A stretch of DNA of 64,000 nucleotides from Arcuatula senhousia (GCA_963971305.1 OZ020311.1:4526001-4590000); one strand, 5' to 3'. Numbered from the stretch's first letter, positions 10,575 through 22,602 are shown. Notes: generated by a model not told the origin, from the sequence alone. A program made the numbers and translations.

Positions 10575-10830
10575 ACACACCCCTAGTAAGGTTACTTCAC
10601 GTAAAATTGGTTTGGAGAAACATTTGTGTTTCAATACTATAACTTTATATATCATAAAAATAGAAAACCGAACACAAAACATTATCCAGACCTGTTTACT
10701 TTTTTTGACCGGACGAAACATATTCCATATAAATAGCTTTAAACCATATCCATCTTTACGTTAAGTCTAGATAAGTTTTGTTCATCTCTCGTGAACTCGC
10801 CCAGGACAGCAGCTTACCAAGCGTGTATAT
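10575..10830 (+). repeat. Dispersed repeat family B
   Basis: Text beginning CCCTAGTAAGGTTACTTCACG and continuing to a TAAGTTTTGTTCATC block and a CTTACCAAGCGTG-like end recurs at 17685-17840. A short piece is at 11703-11730. It encodes no protein. Confidence 0.55.
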
Positions 10831-12180
10831 GTACATGCAATATGGATTAAATATCGACATGCTTTCACTGAGATGTTAGAAGGTATAAAATATTAACTTT
10901 AATAATTAACGATTTTATATAGACATTTTACCATGCATATAATGGAAGACCCATTTACTGAGTAAAGTTTACATAAGTTTCTAATGACATCGAGGTTTGA
11001 ATGAACGCAGAACTTCGCAAGGAGATAAAAATCAATTTAAAATCAATCTAATCATGTTAATGATTTCCTAAATTGCGTTTGAATAGACACTGGAAAATAT
11101 TTCATTTTAAAAGACAATCACATAAGAATAAGACAAAAAATTGTATTGCGTTCAATAGTGCGAACTATATTTAACATAAGTGTTTACTCAGCAATGTTGC
11201 CGTTAATTGATACTTCTTAAAAGCATACAAAAAAAGGTTTTTAAAAGACTGCTTTTACAAGATATATTCATTTTAGAGTAAAGGACTCTTCCCATAAAAA
11301 ATAGTCCCCTCAAAAGTGTTGATCTAAAAGCAACAAACTAAATCAACTATTATGTGTTCAGGTTATTTGATAAATAGCATCTATGAGCAATGCAATACAC
11401 ATTATTTACTTGTAAAACTTTAGCAAATTTGGCGAATCCTGAAATTCTCAAATGGGAGGGCGACCAATTTAAAAAAAAATCTTCTGGAACAACTGCTTTC
11501 ATACATTTTCGGTGAAACTGCAGGGTGTCCGGCAGGGTATGCGCCCGGCACGCCTGTTCTAAATCCGCCTTTGAGCACCGAGATACATTATTGATGGACA
11601 CATGCTATTTCAAATTTTCAGAACTATTTTTTTTTCTAAAAAATGCAACGATAAATGATACCCCCCCCCCAAATGTATGTTTTCTCGTGTAACAGTCTTC
11701 ATCACCCCTAGTAAGGTGAGTTCACGTAAAAAAAAAAGGTTTGTGAATTTTGTTCATCAATCGTTAACTCCAGATGAGGTTAAAACGATTTCATTTATTT
11801 CCTTAAAGAGGTATATAATTTATGAAAGTATGTCAGCCAAAGTTAATCATTTTTTTTCTTACAAGGTGCTTTTAACTAATATTTAAATTATTTATTCTAA
11901 AAAAAACACTCACGCTTTCGATCTCTGAGTAAGAAAATTGTTAGGTTTCTTGGAAATAACAAAAAGAAACATTGAAATGGAACAATATTGAAAGAGATGT
12001 AATTTTAAAATTTCATTTCATATCAACAGATTCACATGTCGTTGTAGCTAGAAAAATATAGTAATGCAAAATTTTACAAATGAGCCCAATTGAAGAATAA
12101 ATGGCAGGAAGCTAACCAAATTTTTATCGAAATTCTTTCTGGTGGGGACTGCCACATCTATGGCAAGCCGTTTTTACATT
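10831..12180. other. No recognised gene
   Basis: AT-rich sequence. A short family B piece lies at 11703-11730 and a C10 run near 11661. The minus-strand frame at 11350-11601 overlaps text resembling 16530-16575 (GTGCCGGG...CCC) and is judged a repeat rather than a gene. Confidence 0.45.
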
Positions 12181-13040
12181 TATTCCTCTTTATAGATATC
12201 TCATAAACTTTATAATATATCTCATATACTTTATAAGATATCTCATAAAGTTTATAAGATATCTTAAAAACTTTATAAGATATCTTATAAACTTTATAAG
12301 ATATCTTATAAATTTTATAAGATATCTTATTTACTATATACGATATCTTTAAAAGAAAATGAGATATCTTCTAAAAACAATGTTTAAAAGATATCTGATA
12401 AAGTTTATAAGATATCTCATAATGTTTATAAGATATCTTATAAAGTAAATGAGATATCTTATAAATTTTATGAGATATCTTTAAAGAGGCCTTATAAAAA
12501 TATAAGATATCTTATAAAGTTTATAAGATATCTCATATACTTTATAAGATATGTTATTAAATATATAAGATATCTCATAAAGTTTATTAGATATCTTATA
12601 AAAATTATGAGATATCTTATAAAAGTTATAAGATATCTTATAAAGTTTATCAGATATCTCGTAAACTTTATGAGATATCTTATAAAAATATCTTATAAGA
12701 TATCGGTATCTCATAAAATATATAAGATATCTAATAAACTTTATGAGATATCTTATAAACTTTATAGTTTTATAAGATATCTTATAAATGATTTTATATG
12801 AGATATTTAATAATCTTTATAAGATATCTAATAAACTTTGAGATATCTTATATGTTTTATAAAATATCTTATTTGTTTTATAAGATATCTTATATGTTTT
12901 ATAAGATATCTCATATGTTTTATAAGATTTCTTATAAACTACCATTTATATGAGATATCTTATATGTTTAATAAGATATCTTATAAAGTATACGAGATAT
13001 CTAATAAATTTTATGAGATACCTTTAAAGAGGAATAAATA
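12181..13040. repeat. Palindromic satellite built on AAGATATCTT
   Basis: About 850 bp consist of 20-24 bp units, each containing the palindrome core AAGATATCTT or AGATATCTCAT joined by TATAAACTTTATAA-like linkers. More than thirty GATATC-type cores occur. The whole array is bounded by inverted copies of TTATTCCTCTTTA (about 12180-12195 and 13022-13036), and a similar AAAGAGG piece occurs internally near 12482. It therefore looks like the body of a foldback element. The short reading frames within it are artefacts of the repeat. Confidence 0.9.
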
Positions 13041-13596
13041 TAAATATGGCGAGCCTTGCACATCACCATGTGCGGAAAAAACCTTGAGTTATATAATACA
13101 GCTTACTTAATCTACCTTGGATTCTTTCTTAAAAATGTCGATTTTGTTCCAAGCTTTCATAGTACAAATTGGCATCAATGTTCACATTGAAAATAAACAA
13201 TGAAAACATTAGGTCACCATGGTCATTTTAAAAATATTAGGTTCCAATTTTGAAAAACAAAAAATGTTTAAATATTCGGAAAACACATAAATTTTAAAAA
13301 TAGAACCAAAAACATCAAGACTATTGCACAAACATGTACAAATGAAGAATAATAGAACATATTTTTTGATTTCCTTAATAAATACATGTGGATACTTTCA
13401 TGGAAAAAGGTCAACTAATTTTTTCTTTACATTTCTTTGATATAGAAATTGGTCCCATTTTACCGTCGATTGGGCTTCTTTGAAGAAAAGATGTATATCT
13501 TTTTTTTTTAATTTTTATTTTATACTTATGAGATAAGGTACTAAATTTCAATCTTTTTTGTTGATTGCCTCTGATGAGTCTTGAATAGACGAAACT
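13041..13596. other. No recognised gene
   Basis: AT-rich sequence. Bases 13564-13596 are a minus-oriented fragment of dispersed repeat family D (contains GATGAGTCTTGAATAGACGA). Plus-oriented copies are at about 45310-45350 and 47590-47635. Confidence 0.45.
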
Positions 13597-13772
13597 ATAT
13601 ATTATATTATATTATATTATATTATATTATATTATATTATATTATATTATATTATATTATATTATATTATATTATATTATATTATATTATATTATATTAT
13701 ATTATATTATATTATATTATATTATATTATATTATATTATATTATATATTATATTATATTATATTATATTAT
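13597..13772. repeat. (ATATT)n microsatellite
   Basis: A pentanucleotide array of about 34 units of ATATT, with one phase slip near 13745. It begins directly after a family D fragment, a common arrangement when microsatellites grow at the tail of a mobile element. Confidence 0.95.
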
Positions 13773-14665
13773 TATTTCGAATATTTTTTATGGTCAGTTT
13801 TAGCTTCACATAGCACATACCTTTTTTCACACTGATCTAGCGTTAACATGTGCATCTATCGATGTTTGAACGAAATATACATCTTAATACATTACGCAAG
13901 TAATTGTGTCAAACATTCTTCAGTTGCCCGTATTAATTTCTGTTATTTGTCAATATTTTTCGAGATGTTTTTATGGTTAAATTGTTTACTTTACTGTATA
14001 AAAGAGCTTACATCCTTCCGAGTTGATATTAGGTATAACTTGAAAAAAAACTAAACTACATCTTTTCTTCCTTATGTTGAAAACTTCAAAGATTCTAGAT
14101 ATATAATTATCTAAAATTAAGTAAAAAGGCAGAAAAAAAAACAGACGACTCTTTTAAGCACAACAACACTGAAGCCACAGATGGGCACAGAAATCAACCA
14201 TTTTCCTCTTTCGCTCTTTCCATACAGTGAGTGTTATAGGAGAACTAATAACCTAGTATATAAATTCGTTTTATAACTTTATTAACGCAACACATGCCGA
14301 TAATAAAACGTATGCAAAAACATTAAGAATTTGTTTATATGCATCCTAAAAGATAATTTAATGCAGTTATTTCTGCGTCAGTCTATGTAACATAACCCTC
14401 ATGTGTCATGCCATTAAAAACTTTTGAATATTTAAACTGTTTAAATCTTTCAAAGCAGCATTTAATTAAACATTCAGATTTCTTTAACTAGGTTAGTACA
14501 AGTAGAAAATCGTAGCTATAGAAACGGTTTTAAAAATACATAGAATATAATGAAATGTGGAATAAGTGTACGCGACACAGCCCACAATCAATGTACATAT
14601 ACAAGTTTGTCCAAAAAAAGAAGAGAATTCTTAACATAACAAAAATGACTTATTCCATTCAAATA
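13773..14665. other. No recognised gene
   Basis: AT-rich. A fragment of family A (AAGTGTACGCGACACAGCCC) lies at about 14563-14583. No exon with splice support was seen. Confidence 0.45.
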
Positions 14666-15560
14666 TCAAACTTGATTCGTTATTCCATAGGAACATGACA
14701 CATAAAACGCCAACACAGGGTTATATTGCTCCTCGATAGCTGTATTTCTCTTATACCGACTTATAGACAAATGGTATAAGAAAATACGTCTTATACGGTC
14801 TCTGAAAGTTTTTCTTCGATATCAACCATTGGTAGAAAAAATATATAAATTGTTTTGGAAGAAATGATCCGTGATTGTTGTATGTTGGCTGTTTATTTCT
14901 GTCATACCGACTTATAGACCAATGGTAAAAGAAAATACGTCTTATAAGGTATCTGAAAGTTTTTCTTCGATATCAACCATTGGTAGAAGAAATAAAAATT
15001 GTTTTGGAAGAAATGATCCGTGATTGTTTTATGTTGGCTGTTTATTATTCTTCCTATCCTTTTTGTGTCTCGCTCCCCCAACCGTTATGTGTTACTACTA
15101 CACCCGAATATCCAAAGAAGAGGGACGTTTTGTACCGAAAAAAAACTGGTTTACCTATTATTCTTTTAAAAAGAATATGCCAAGTCAGGATAATAGCCAT
15201 CTTCAATTTGTGTCATTTCTTCTTGGGCATTTGAAATTGGTCATTTAATTTTTTTTATTACCGTTATCAAGAAATGGTACGGAGGACATATAAGGGATTT
15301 CTATCTCTTAGATAAGTGCAAATTTTGGTTTTGCCATAGGGTTTTGTACTGTCCTCCTTTACCAGAATTGCCATGCTAAATTTACCGATAGCAACGCGAC
15401 TGCTGTATTGCAACAAACACAAAAAAAACGAGACATGATTGCCCTTCCGGAACATCTGAGTTTATTTTCGTTACGACTTCAGTTATCCTTGCTGATTGCT
15501 GTTCTGTTGTTTTTATGTGTTTTTGTGTTATATGTTTCTTTTAAATGTTGAAATTAGAAT
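14666..15560 (+). pseudogene. Reverse transcriptase tail remnants, partly duplicated
   Basis: Bases 14725-14745 encode GYIAPR, as in the C-terminus of the reverse transcriptase at 51993-52874. Bases 14763-14865 encode KKIRLIRSLKVFLRYQPLVE, matching the tail of the fragment at 8570-8935. A second similar segment follows at about 14905-15000. The remainder resembles the untranslated tail shared with 19060-19260 and 52900-53170. No catalytic motif remains. At least two retroelement subfamilies seem to be mixed here. Confidence 0.6.
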
Positions 15561-15729
15561 TGTAAGTCGGACATTGACGGTCGAATTGGCACCTCTCGGG
15601 AAATTAGAATTGTAAGTCGGATATTGACGGTCGAATTGGCACCTCTCGGGAAATTAGAATTGTAAGTCGGACATTGACGGTCGAATTGGCACCTCTCGGG
15701 AAATTAGAATTGTAAGTCGGACATTGACG
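15551..15729. repeat. 50-bp tandem repeat, 3.6 copies
   Basis: Units start at 15551, 15601, 15651 and 15701. The first three are exactly 50 bp and almost identical (start AAATTAGAATTGTAAGTCGG, end GCACCTCTCGGG). The array ends abruptly into the segment at 15727, which is itself duplicated at 19463. Confidence 0.95.
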
Positions 15730-15810
15730 AGAGAAAAAAACCCGGGTTTCCGAGGATGTGTCTTTTTGGATTAACGATATTTGATTGCCCTTTTGGTTTA
15801 ACCAAATATA
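15727..15810 (+). repeat. Copy 1 of an almost identical 80-bp segment
   Basis: The segment starting GCGAGAGA/ACGAGAGA and running through CCCGGGTTTCCGAGGATGTG to GGTTTAACCAAATAT is base-for-base the same here and at 19463-19545 over about 80 bases. No terminal inverted repeats are obvious. Confidence 0.85.
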
Positions 15811-16053
15811 TAATAATATGCCGAAATTTGTTATAAAATTGTCATGAACTAAATCTTTTTATTTTTTTTTCCAATAGAAACACCCATCTGAATGACACCA
15901 TTTCTTAACACTTATAATCATTAACAACAATTTAATTTTAAGTAAAAAGAATTAAAAGCCCACTTAATTTACTACTTACAGAGTCTGGACGAATAATCCA
16001 TTATCGATTTGTCACAGGTTTACAGTTTGTATCAAGTCATTGAAGGTATAGAT

Positions 16054-16414
16054 GTAGATGTGTCTTCATTCGACTTTAAATTGAACGTAGTCACGAATCC
16101 AGGTAAAAAAGGCATTTTCTATTAAAAAATCACGATTTTTCATAAAAAAGTCAATAGGAAATCTTGTAAGGGTCTATGATACATTAATTAAGATGTTTTA
16201 CATTCAGTCAATAAAATGTGTAATGCTTATTAATGTTGTACATTATCATAGACCCTTACAAGATTTCCTATTGACTTTTTTATGAAAAATCGTGATTTTT
16301 TAATAGAAAATGCCTTTTTTACCTGGATTCGTGACTACGTTCAATTTAAAGTCGAATGAAGACACATCTACAATAAGCATTACACATTTTATTGACTGAA
16401 TGTAAAACATCTTA
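16054..16414. repeat. Interlocked inverted repeats A-B-A'-B'
   Basis: Arm A (16054-16181) is repeated as its reverse complement A' at 16244-16372, nearly perfectly over about 128 bp. Arm B (16189-16231) is repeated as a perfect 43-bp reverse complement B' at 16372-16414. The order A, B, A', B' means the two stems cannot both be a simple nested hairpin; they cross in the manner of a pseudoknot. No coding potential was seen. Confidence 0.92.
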
Positions 16415-16675
16415 AACCTTAATTTTCTACAAATATCTATTTTCTCAGAAAAAAGAGAGTATAATCTTGATGAAAGTCATTATTTAAAATCTTTAACAAA
16501 ATCAAACACTAAAAGAGATCCTTGATTTGATCAAACAGGGGTTTAGAACCGACGTGCCGGGTGCACCCCTCCCGTTTGACAGGTAAATTTTATTAGCTAT
16601 ATGAACAAGAGGTCCCTGAAATTGCGCGCCCTTTCGTTTAAAAATATTTTGATCTGCTTCAGTTGATTGAACATG

Positions 16676-17015
16676 TATATCATAATAAGGGGGCTACCAT
16701 CATAATGGGGAGACTATGTACGTCATAATAAAGGGCCCGTGTGCGTCATAATAAGGGTCTATGTACGTCATAATAAGGGGAAGTCTATGTACGTCATAAT
16801 AAGGGGTCTATGTACGTCATAATAAGGGGTCTATGTACGTCATAATAAGGGGACTATGTACGTCATAATAAAGGGCCTGTGTACGTCATAATAAGGATAT
16901 ATGTACGTCATAATAAGGGGACTATGTACGTCATAATAAGGGGACTATTTACGTCATAATAAAGGGACTATGTATGTCATAATAAGGGGACTTTGTATGT
17001 CATAATAAGGGAACT
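16676..17015. repeat. About 23-bp minisatellite (TATGTACGTCATAATAAGGG)
   Basis: Some fifteen direct copies of a 21-25 bp unit containing TATGTACGTCATAATAAGGG, with small sequence changes (CTGTG, CTTTG and CTATT variants). It is a plain tandem array. Confidence 0.92.
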
Positions 17016-17129
17016 ACCCACTACATGTACGCTATTTTATGCCATTGTACCGTTAAATTTTCCTAAAATCTTTTCCAAACTTTCTTTTTCTTCAAATGCA
17101 AAACTTATCTAACAGCATTCAAAATAAAA

Positions 17130-17684
17130 ACAAAACTTACTTTCTGGCTTAGTACATGTACATGTAGTATGAGCCATCTATATACATGTATCTGCCACAG
17201 TTTTCTGAATATAAATAAATTCATATATCCATGTTGAAAAAAATGTCTAAAAACCAAATACAGAGATACAATACTTGTATAAAGGATGCATGAACGATTC
17301 TCAAAATGCTTTGTGTTTATGCATCAGATTAAGTTAACACATTCATATGAGAACAACACGAAAATATTACGTTTTAAATGTCTAATGAAATTTTGAAGTG
17401 GTGAATAATTAAAATTTCAATTAGACATTTCATTATGTACATATATTTCAAATTTACTTTGGAACCATTGCTTGAAATACCTTTTACAACATAAAGTATA
17501 TACTTAAATGATATCAATAATTGATTTGCCCTGAAATCTTCTGTTTGATTTAAACTAAGATTAAGTAATAACAATCTTAGAGCTCTATCTCTATTTGATC
17601 AATTAAAAACAATAAAGCATTCTATACCCCTGTATGCCCATGATGTCATCCAAAACAAACTAGTCCGAAATTCTTTATATAACC
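17130..17684. repeat. Dispersed repeat family E
   Basis: Shared landmarks are a TATCTGYCACA block, a segment about ATTTTGAAGTGGTGAATAATT, and TTGCCYTGAAAT followed by AAACTAAGATT. They also occur, in the same order, at 20330-20600, 24335-24760 and 25020-25290. The copies are well diverged. Each recognised copy at 17140 and 24340 starts next to a minus-strand GTAAGT donor-like site. Confidence 0.4.
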
Positions 17685-17840
17685 CTTATAGTAAGATTGA
17701 TTTCACGTAAAGATAATTTTGGTAAATATTTGTAGTTTGATACGATAATTCTGAATTCGGACAAAACATACTCTATTTACATGTCCTACCTAGGCCAATT
17801 TTTCTTAAGTTTTGTTAATCTGCCAGGCTTACCAGGTGTG
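17685..17840 (+). repeat. Dispersed repeat family B
   Basis: Matches the copy at 10575-10830 through the GTAAG...TTTCACGTAAA block, the CATACTCTATTTACATG block and the TTAAGTTTTGTTAATCTGCC end. Confidence 0.5.
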
Positions 17841-17848
17841 GTTATTAA

Positions 17849-17979
17849 GGGTGTATTCTTCTGAAGGGTCAAATTTTCCTTAATCAAGTTTTTCCCCTAA
17901 CTGATATTTTTAAGGCATGTTTTAAAAATTATTCACAAACGAGGTTTAAACGATACCGAAACCTCTGAAGAATACATCC
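17849..17979. mobile_element. 131-bp MITE flanked by TTAA
   Basis: The ends GGGTGTATTCTTCTGAAG and CTCTGAAGAATACATCC form imperfect inverted repeats of about 18 bp. TTAA lies at both borders (17845-17848 and 17980-17983). TTAA target duplication is characteristic of piggyBac and Kolobok transposases. It is non-coding. Confidence 0.75.
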
Positions 17980-18140
17980 TTAAGGACAGCTTCTGCTGTA
18001 TTATAGTTAACCTTAAATGTAAAATAGGCAATGATTTGTTTTAATTGGCGCTTTAAATAAAATAATTATTGTGAAATGTAGAAAACAAACATTTCAATAC
18101 TTTCCTGTTAGAAAGTATTAAGTATCTTATAAATATTTTG

Positions 18141-19060
18141 TGACTTTCCGAAATGAAGCAACTTGACCTCACTACAACATACACTTCAATTCCACATTCA
18201 CAACTAAAATTTCATATGGAACAGTTGATTGAACGTAGCTTAATCAAAAAGAACGAAAAACGTTGGTACAAATATTTAGTAGTCGATTATAAATATACTT
18301 ATTTTGTCACCCTTGAGTCTAGTAAGAAGAACAAATTCACAGAAGATGCTCACTTTCATTACAGTTTGGTGAACCTGTTTTTCAGCAGACAATTGGTATC
18401 CCAATGGGCATAAAATGTGCACCATCGCTTGCCGATTTGTTTCTTCATTCATATGGAGTGGACTTTTTACAATCACTTCTTGACAAAAAGGATCGCATAC
18501 CTGCTTTATCCTTTATCTTAATATTTCGTTATATTGATGACGTTTTTTTTTACTAATTAATCCTCGATTTGGGGATTATTTCCATCTAAAAAATCCCAAG
18601 AAACTTGAGATAAATGACACTACAAATTCTAAGAGGTCCGCTTCATATTTGGATTTATTTCTCGAATTGGCAAACTAGGAAGGTTTTGTTCAAAGCTCTA
18701 TAAAAAGTGATGACTTCAATTTTTTAATTGTCAACTTTCCCCTTTTTGTGCAGCAACATTCCGTCCGCTCCAGCATATGGAGTTTACGTATCACAACTGA
18801 TGCGTTATTCCAGAGCTTGTTAGGGAGTATTATGACTTCCTTGATAGAGCTACACGGCTGACAAGCAAATTGCTAACACATGGGGTACGTTGCTCCCCGG
18901 TTGTTGTCGTCACTCAAGATATTTTACGGACGACATCATGTGCTTAATGAAGACAAATACGGGATTTCTATCTCTCAGATGAGTACAGAAGTTGGTTTGA
19001 CATAGAGTTTGGTAATGTCATCCTTTCCGGATTTGACCAACACTATATCGATCGTTGGCA
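18141..19060 (+). pseudogene. Reverse transcriptase pseudogene (Penelope-like type)
   Basis: The frame starting near 18153 reads TTTYTSIPHSQLK and KRWYKYLVVDYKYTYFVTLE. Frames then shift, after a deletion near 18345, to VFQQTIGIPMGIKCAPSLAD, and then FRYIDDVFF with the catalytic aspartates retained. It continues broken through IPSAPAYGVYVSQLMRYSRA and a final GISISQMS block. At least four frameshifts or stops and one internal deletion are visible compared with 51993-52874. The 3' untranslated tail follows to about 19260. Confidence 0.85.
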
Positions 19061-19462
19061 ACGTGACGGTTGGACTACAGCAAACAGGAACTGCTTTCTC
19101 TTCTGGGGCAGCTGTGTTCACTCTCGTTTCGACTTGAGTTTACGTTGATTGCGGTTTGGTTGTTATTTATGTTTTTTTATGTTTTTTATGTTTATTTTGT
19201 GATAATTTTATGTCATCTGATTTTTCCTTGTCTTTTTCATCCTCGGAAACCGATGTGTTTTTCTTTCGCTTACCCATTCATCACCCCTGGGTATGATTTT
19301 GTTCGTTTCGTGTTTAGGATCTAAAGTTTAAATATAGACACGATAGAAACATGTTTAAGTTGCATTAGAAAAATGTAATGCGACCAATCAGAGGGCTCGA
19401 TACAAAACTATCAAAAACTAGGTTTTTCATGTGTAATGTCCGAGGTGTGATGAATGAGTAGG

Positions 19463-19545
19463 CGAGAGAAAAAAACCCGGGTTTCCGAGGATGTGTCTTT
19501 TTGGATTAACGATATTTGATTGCCCTTTTGGTTTAACCAAATATT
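19463..19545 (+). repeat. Copy 2 of an almost identical 80-bp segment
   Basis: Matches 15727-15810 over about 80 bases without visible change. The region just upstream (19245-19275, CCTCGGAAACCGATGTG and TTTTTCTTTCGC) is a partial reverse complement of the same text, so an inverted partial copy may lie within 220 bp. Confidence 0.8.
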
Positions 19546-19584
19546 CATGATTTTATCTCTCATGTTCTGATTTAGAATAGATAT

Positions 19585-20100
19585 GTTTTTTTTTAACATC
19601 AGTCGATAAATGCTTCTCAGCTAGCTGTCAGTAATGCGAGTGTTCTCAAGAGAGTTCCTCTACGTTTCGTTATTCTCGCAAAGTGCTTTTATCTCAGGTT
19701 CTCTCTTGTTGAATTGAACTTTTATCGATTTAATTTTGTTAGAATGTGTTATTTGTGTGCTTTGTAACAAGATAATCAATAGGGGGAAGATTGGGCAAAA
19801 AAAAAAACTAGTTTAGCACCGCCACATAAACCAGAAATCTTCGTCAAAGCTTTTGTTTGTCCCTGTCATCTTTGTGCTTATTGTTCTATATCCAGAAATT
19901 TGTCTTTCGGTGATAAATTTAGGATTGGTGTTGAATCTTATGTATTGCATTTTAGTATTAGGCCAATGCAAGACGGCGAGCAGCGACCTCTGATCATGTT
20001 GAAGACTGCTAGCTATAGTTTCCACTGTGATTTTTTAAATTGCCGTTTCTTTAGGTAGGTTGTGTCGCCAACACTTATTCCACATCGTTTTATAGTCTAT
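19585..20100 (+). repeat. Dispersed repeat family A
   Basis: Carries the family landmarks ACATCAGTCGATAAATGCTT, AGAGAGTTCCTCTACG, GAGCAGCGACCTCTGATCATG and the CGCCAACACTTATTCCACATC end. It is collinear with 2690-3296. Confidence 0.7.
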
Positions 20101-22020
20101 TACATAGGGGCAACCCATGCTTTATTTCAGGTGAAAAACTTAAGTAATCTTGTAGCACAAATGTGAGAATCAATGTTAGGCGAACTTTATATCTAGCCGC
20201 CGCCATAATTATTTCTAAATGCTTTGTGTGGTTTTAGCTACGCACAAACAAATAGGTCAAATATCAAAGTTCTATTCTTTTCGAAGTGTTACCATGAACC
20301 TGAAGTACACGAATGCCTTGCACCTAGCGTTTAAATGTCTGATAAAACATTGGAGTGTTGAAGGCCAAATACATTTTTAATTGAACTTCGATTTTATAAA
20401 TATCTTATATTAAGTACCGTTTGTTCAAACACATTTTCCAACACAAAGGTATCTAATAACATATCAATTAATTTGCCTTGACATTTTTCTTAACATCAAT
20501 AAGAAGCAATAACCGTTCTATACTCATGAAAAAGGACACATTGCATGCCAATACAAAATCATCTAAACCAAGAAAAATATCGGTCAAAAAGGCTACCGAT
20601 TGTGGTTTCAGAAATTCAAATTGTTTTCAAAAATCTAAAGGAAAAAGATATTTCAAGACTGTCTAGTAAAAAGGAACAAATATCATTGTTTTAACGTATC
20701 GGAAAATGCAAGACTAGCTGTACCATACAAAACATCATTTTTTTATATTTTCTTAGATTTTTTCTACAAGTAACAGAAGAATTATTTCTTTGAGCAGGCT
20801 TCTTTATGATAACTGGCACTTTGCAAATCGACTTTATATAACCTACTAGTATATAGCTTTGCAAGGGGGAAACACCAACTCACTCGCGTATAAGAGGTCG
20901 GTGTTCAAAAGAAAAAACAATGGGGAAAACAATAATGTTTTTAATAGACTGCTTAAGTAAGAAAAGTGCATTTTAAAACATTATGAAATTGATTGCTTAT
21001 CTTATTAGTTAACTTTTATGAGTTATTGCACTAACTCATAGTTCTTTCTATGTTATAGTTTATTTTAATTTCAAGTTGATAATGAACAAGAAAAAGGATG
21101 AATTATAAGATCATCGATTGAATAGTTTTATTTTCTCCATTCAACTCAAATGCCATTAATGGTTAATTTTTCTAAGGTATTTCCAATGCAAGATCTAGAG
21201 TCGTATTGCACTAACTCATAGTTATCTATAAGAACCGTCAAAAACAGCAAGAATTAAAAAAACCTACATCTAGTAGAAAATATTTAACATTCAACACTTT
21301 AATTTTAGATTTTTTTAACAAAACTTTAAAATTTATAACTTACCTGACTCCTGCCTCATCTATAAGACACAAACCTTTTTTTTTATTTTCAACACAATAC
21401 GGTCAACTAGGTATTTCAAATATTGAATGCTACACAACGTATACAGAAATATAGAACGAAAAGATCAATTTCTTTTCCTGTTTACTATACATTTTTTTTC
21501 TGAGTATAATTTATTTAGTGGCCTACGTAGGCATTTTATTATGTTTCACAAAACATCGATTTAAGACCAAGCATAAAAATTTTTTTTTTTTTTGTCAAAT
21601 ATTCAAAATTGTTCTTGATATTTTTTCTACGGGTTTTATCAGTTTTTGAATGACAAAAATTTCCCCCCAAGTAAGGTGAGTTTACGTGGATTTGGTGTTC
21701 GGATTTTAGATTATAGGGTTCAGATTTTATCGGATTTTCGGCTTGTGAAAATGACCATATTTTGTCACATATGTTGCAACCCTCAATTATAAATATATCG
21801 TCTATTTAATTGATTTAGAAAAAAAAATGAATAGAAAGATGCCGCTTACTTTTAAGTTTTATTTGTTTATATTTCACCAACTATAACTTAAAGACAGAAA
21901 GTTCAGACGACAAAAGGTCATGAAGAGAAACACCCAATCAATTAAATATTTGGTTTGCCTATTTTCTTTGTCATGATTGAACAATTGAATGAAGCGTAAT
22001 ATCATAAATTTGTTTTTCAA
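20101..22020. other. Repeat-derived spacer, no gene
   Basis: Contains a family E copy (about 20330-20600), two copies of TATTGCACTAACTCATAGTT (21021 and 21203) and a segment at 21340-21570 shared with 32140-32370 and 35465-35720 (AAAGATCAATTTCTTTT block). A T-run lies at 21580-21593. No supported exon. Confidence 0.45.
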
Positions 22021-22602
22021 AAGGAGTATGTTCAGGAAGTACTGAAATTGGCCCCATGTTTTACCAAATTTTCAAATTTGCACTAACTCAATAGATTTGA
22101 TTTGATAAGTCATTTGATAACCCTACTTGGCATATTCAATCAATTTCACATGTTGACAGCAACATGCTTGGTATTATGACATCATAAACTCATTAAAAAC
22201 TCAGAAAAAACATCAATATTTATTTCATTTTTGAGGATTTGTTAGTGGTTTGTCTTCAAATTAGTATAGAGCACATTCGTCGTCAACTTTAATTCTTTCC
22301 CTATCTATTTGTCAGGCAAAATATGCATATCTTCCCAAACTGTATTTGTCGATGTGTGTTATCTATATTAAAATAAGAGATTTCTCACCGAAAATGCCCT
22401 AAAATTGTCAAAAATCTAAATATTTCATGAAATCATATGATTTTTAGCCCGATTTCTCCATTCGGTTGAATATTTCATAGCTAGTTTTTTTTTGCATTCC
22501 TTATAAATGCAAGATTTCAAAATATATTTCCCATTAATTTTAAGAAGTTTACTTCAAGTTGAAATTTTGGGCCGATTTTGGTTAATACTGAACATACTCC
22601 TT
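22021..22602. mobile_element. 582-bp MITE with inverted ends
   Basis: The ends AAGGAGTATGTTCAG and CTGAACATACTCCTT are perfect 15-bp inverted repeats. Weaker pairing continues inwards (GAAATTGGCCCC against GGGCCGATTTTGG). The right flank has TTAA-like text, but the left does not, so the target duplication is uncertain. Confidence 0.75.

Noticed and set aside
11350..11601. 83-residue open frame on the minus strand
   Set aside because: It overlaps text resembling 16530-16575 and has no domain or splice signals; a repeat is the better explanation.
12481..13110. Several open frames with repeated YKISY-like motifs
   Set aside because: They are produced by the GATATC palindromic satellite, which is open in many frames by its composition.
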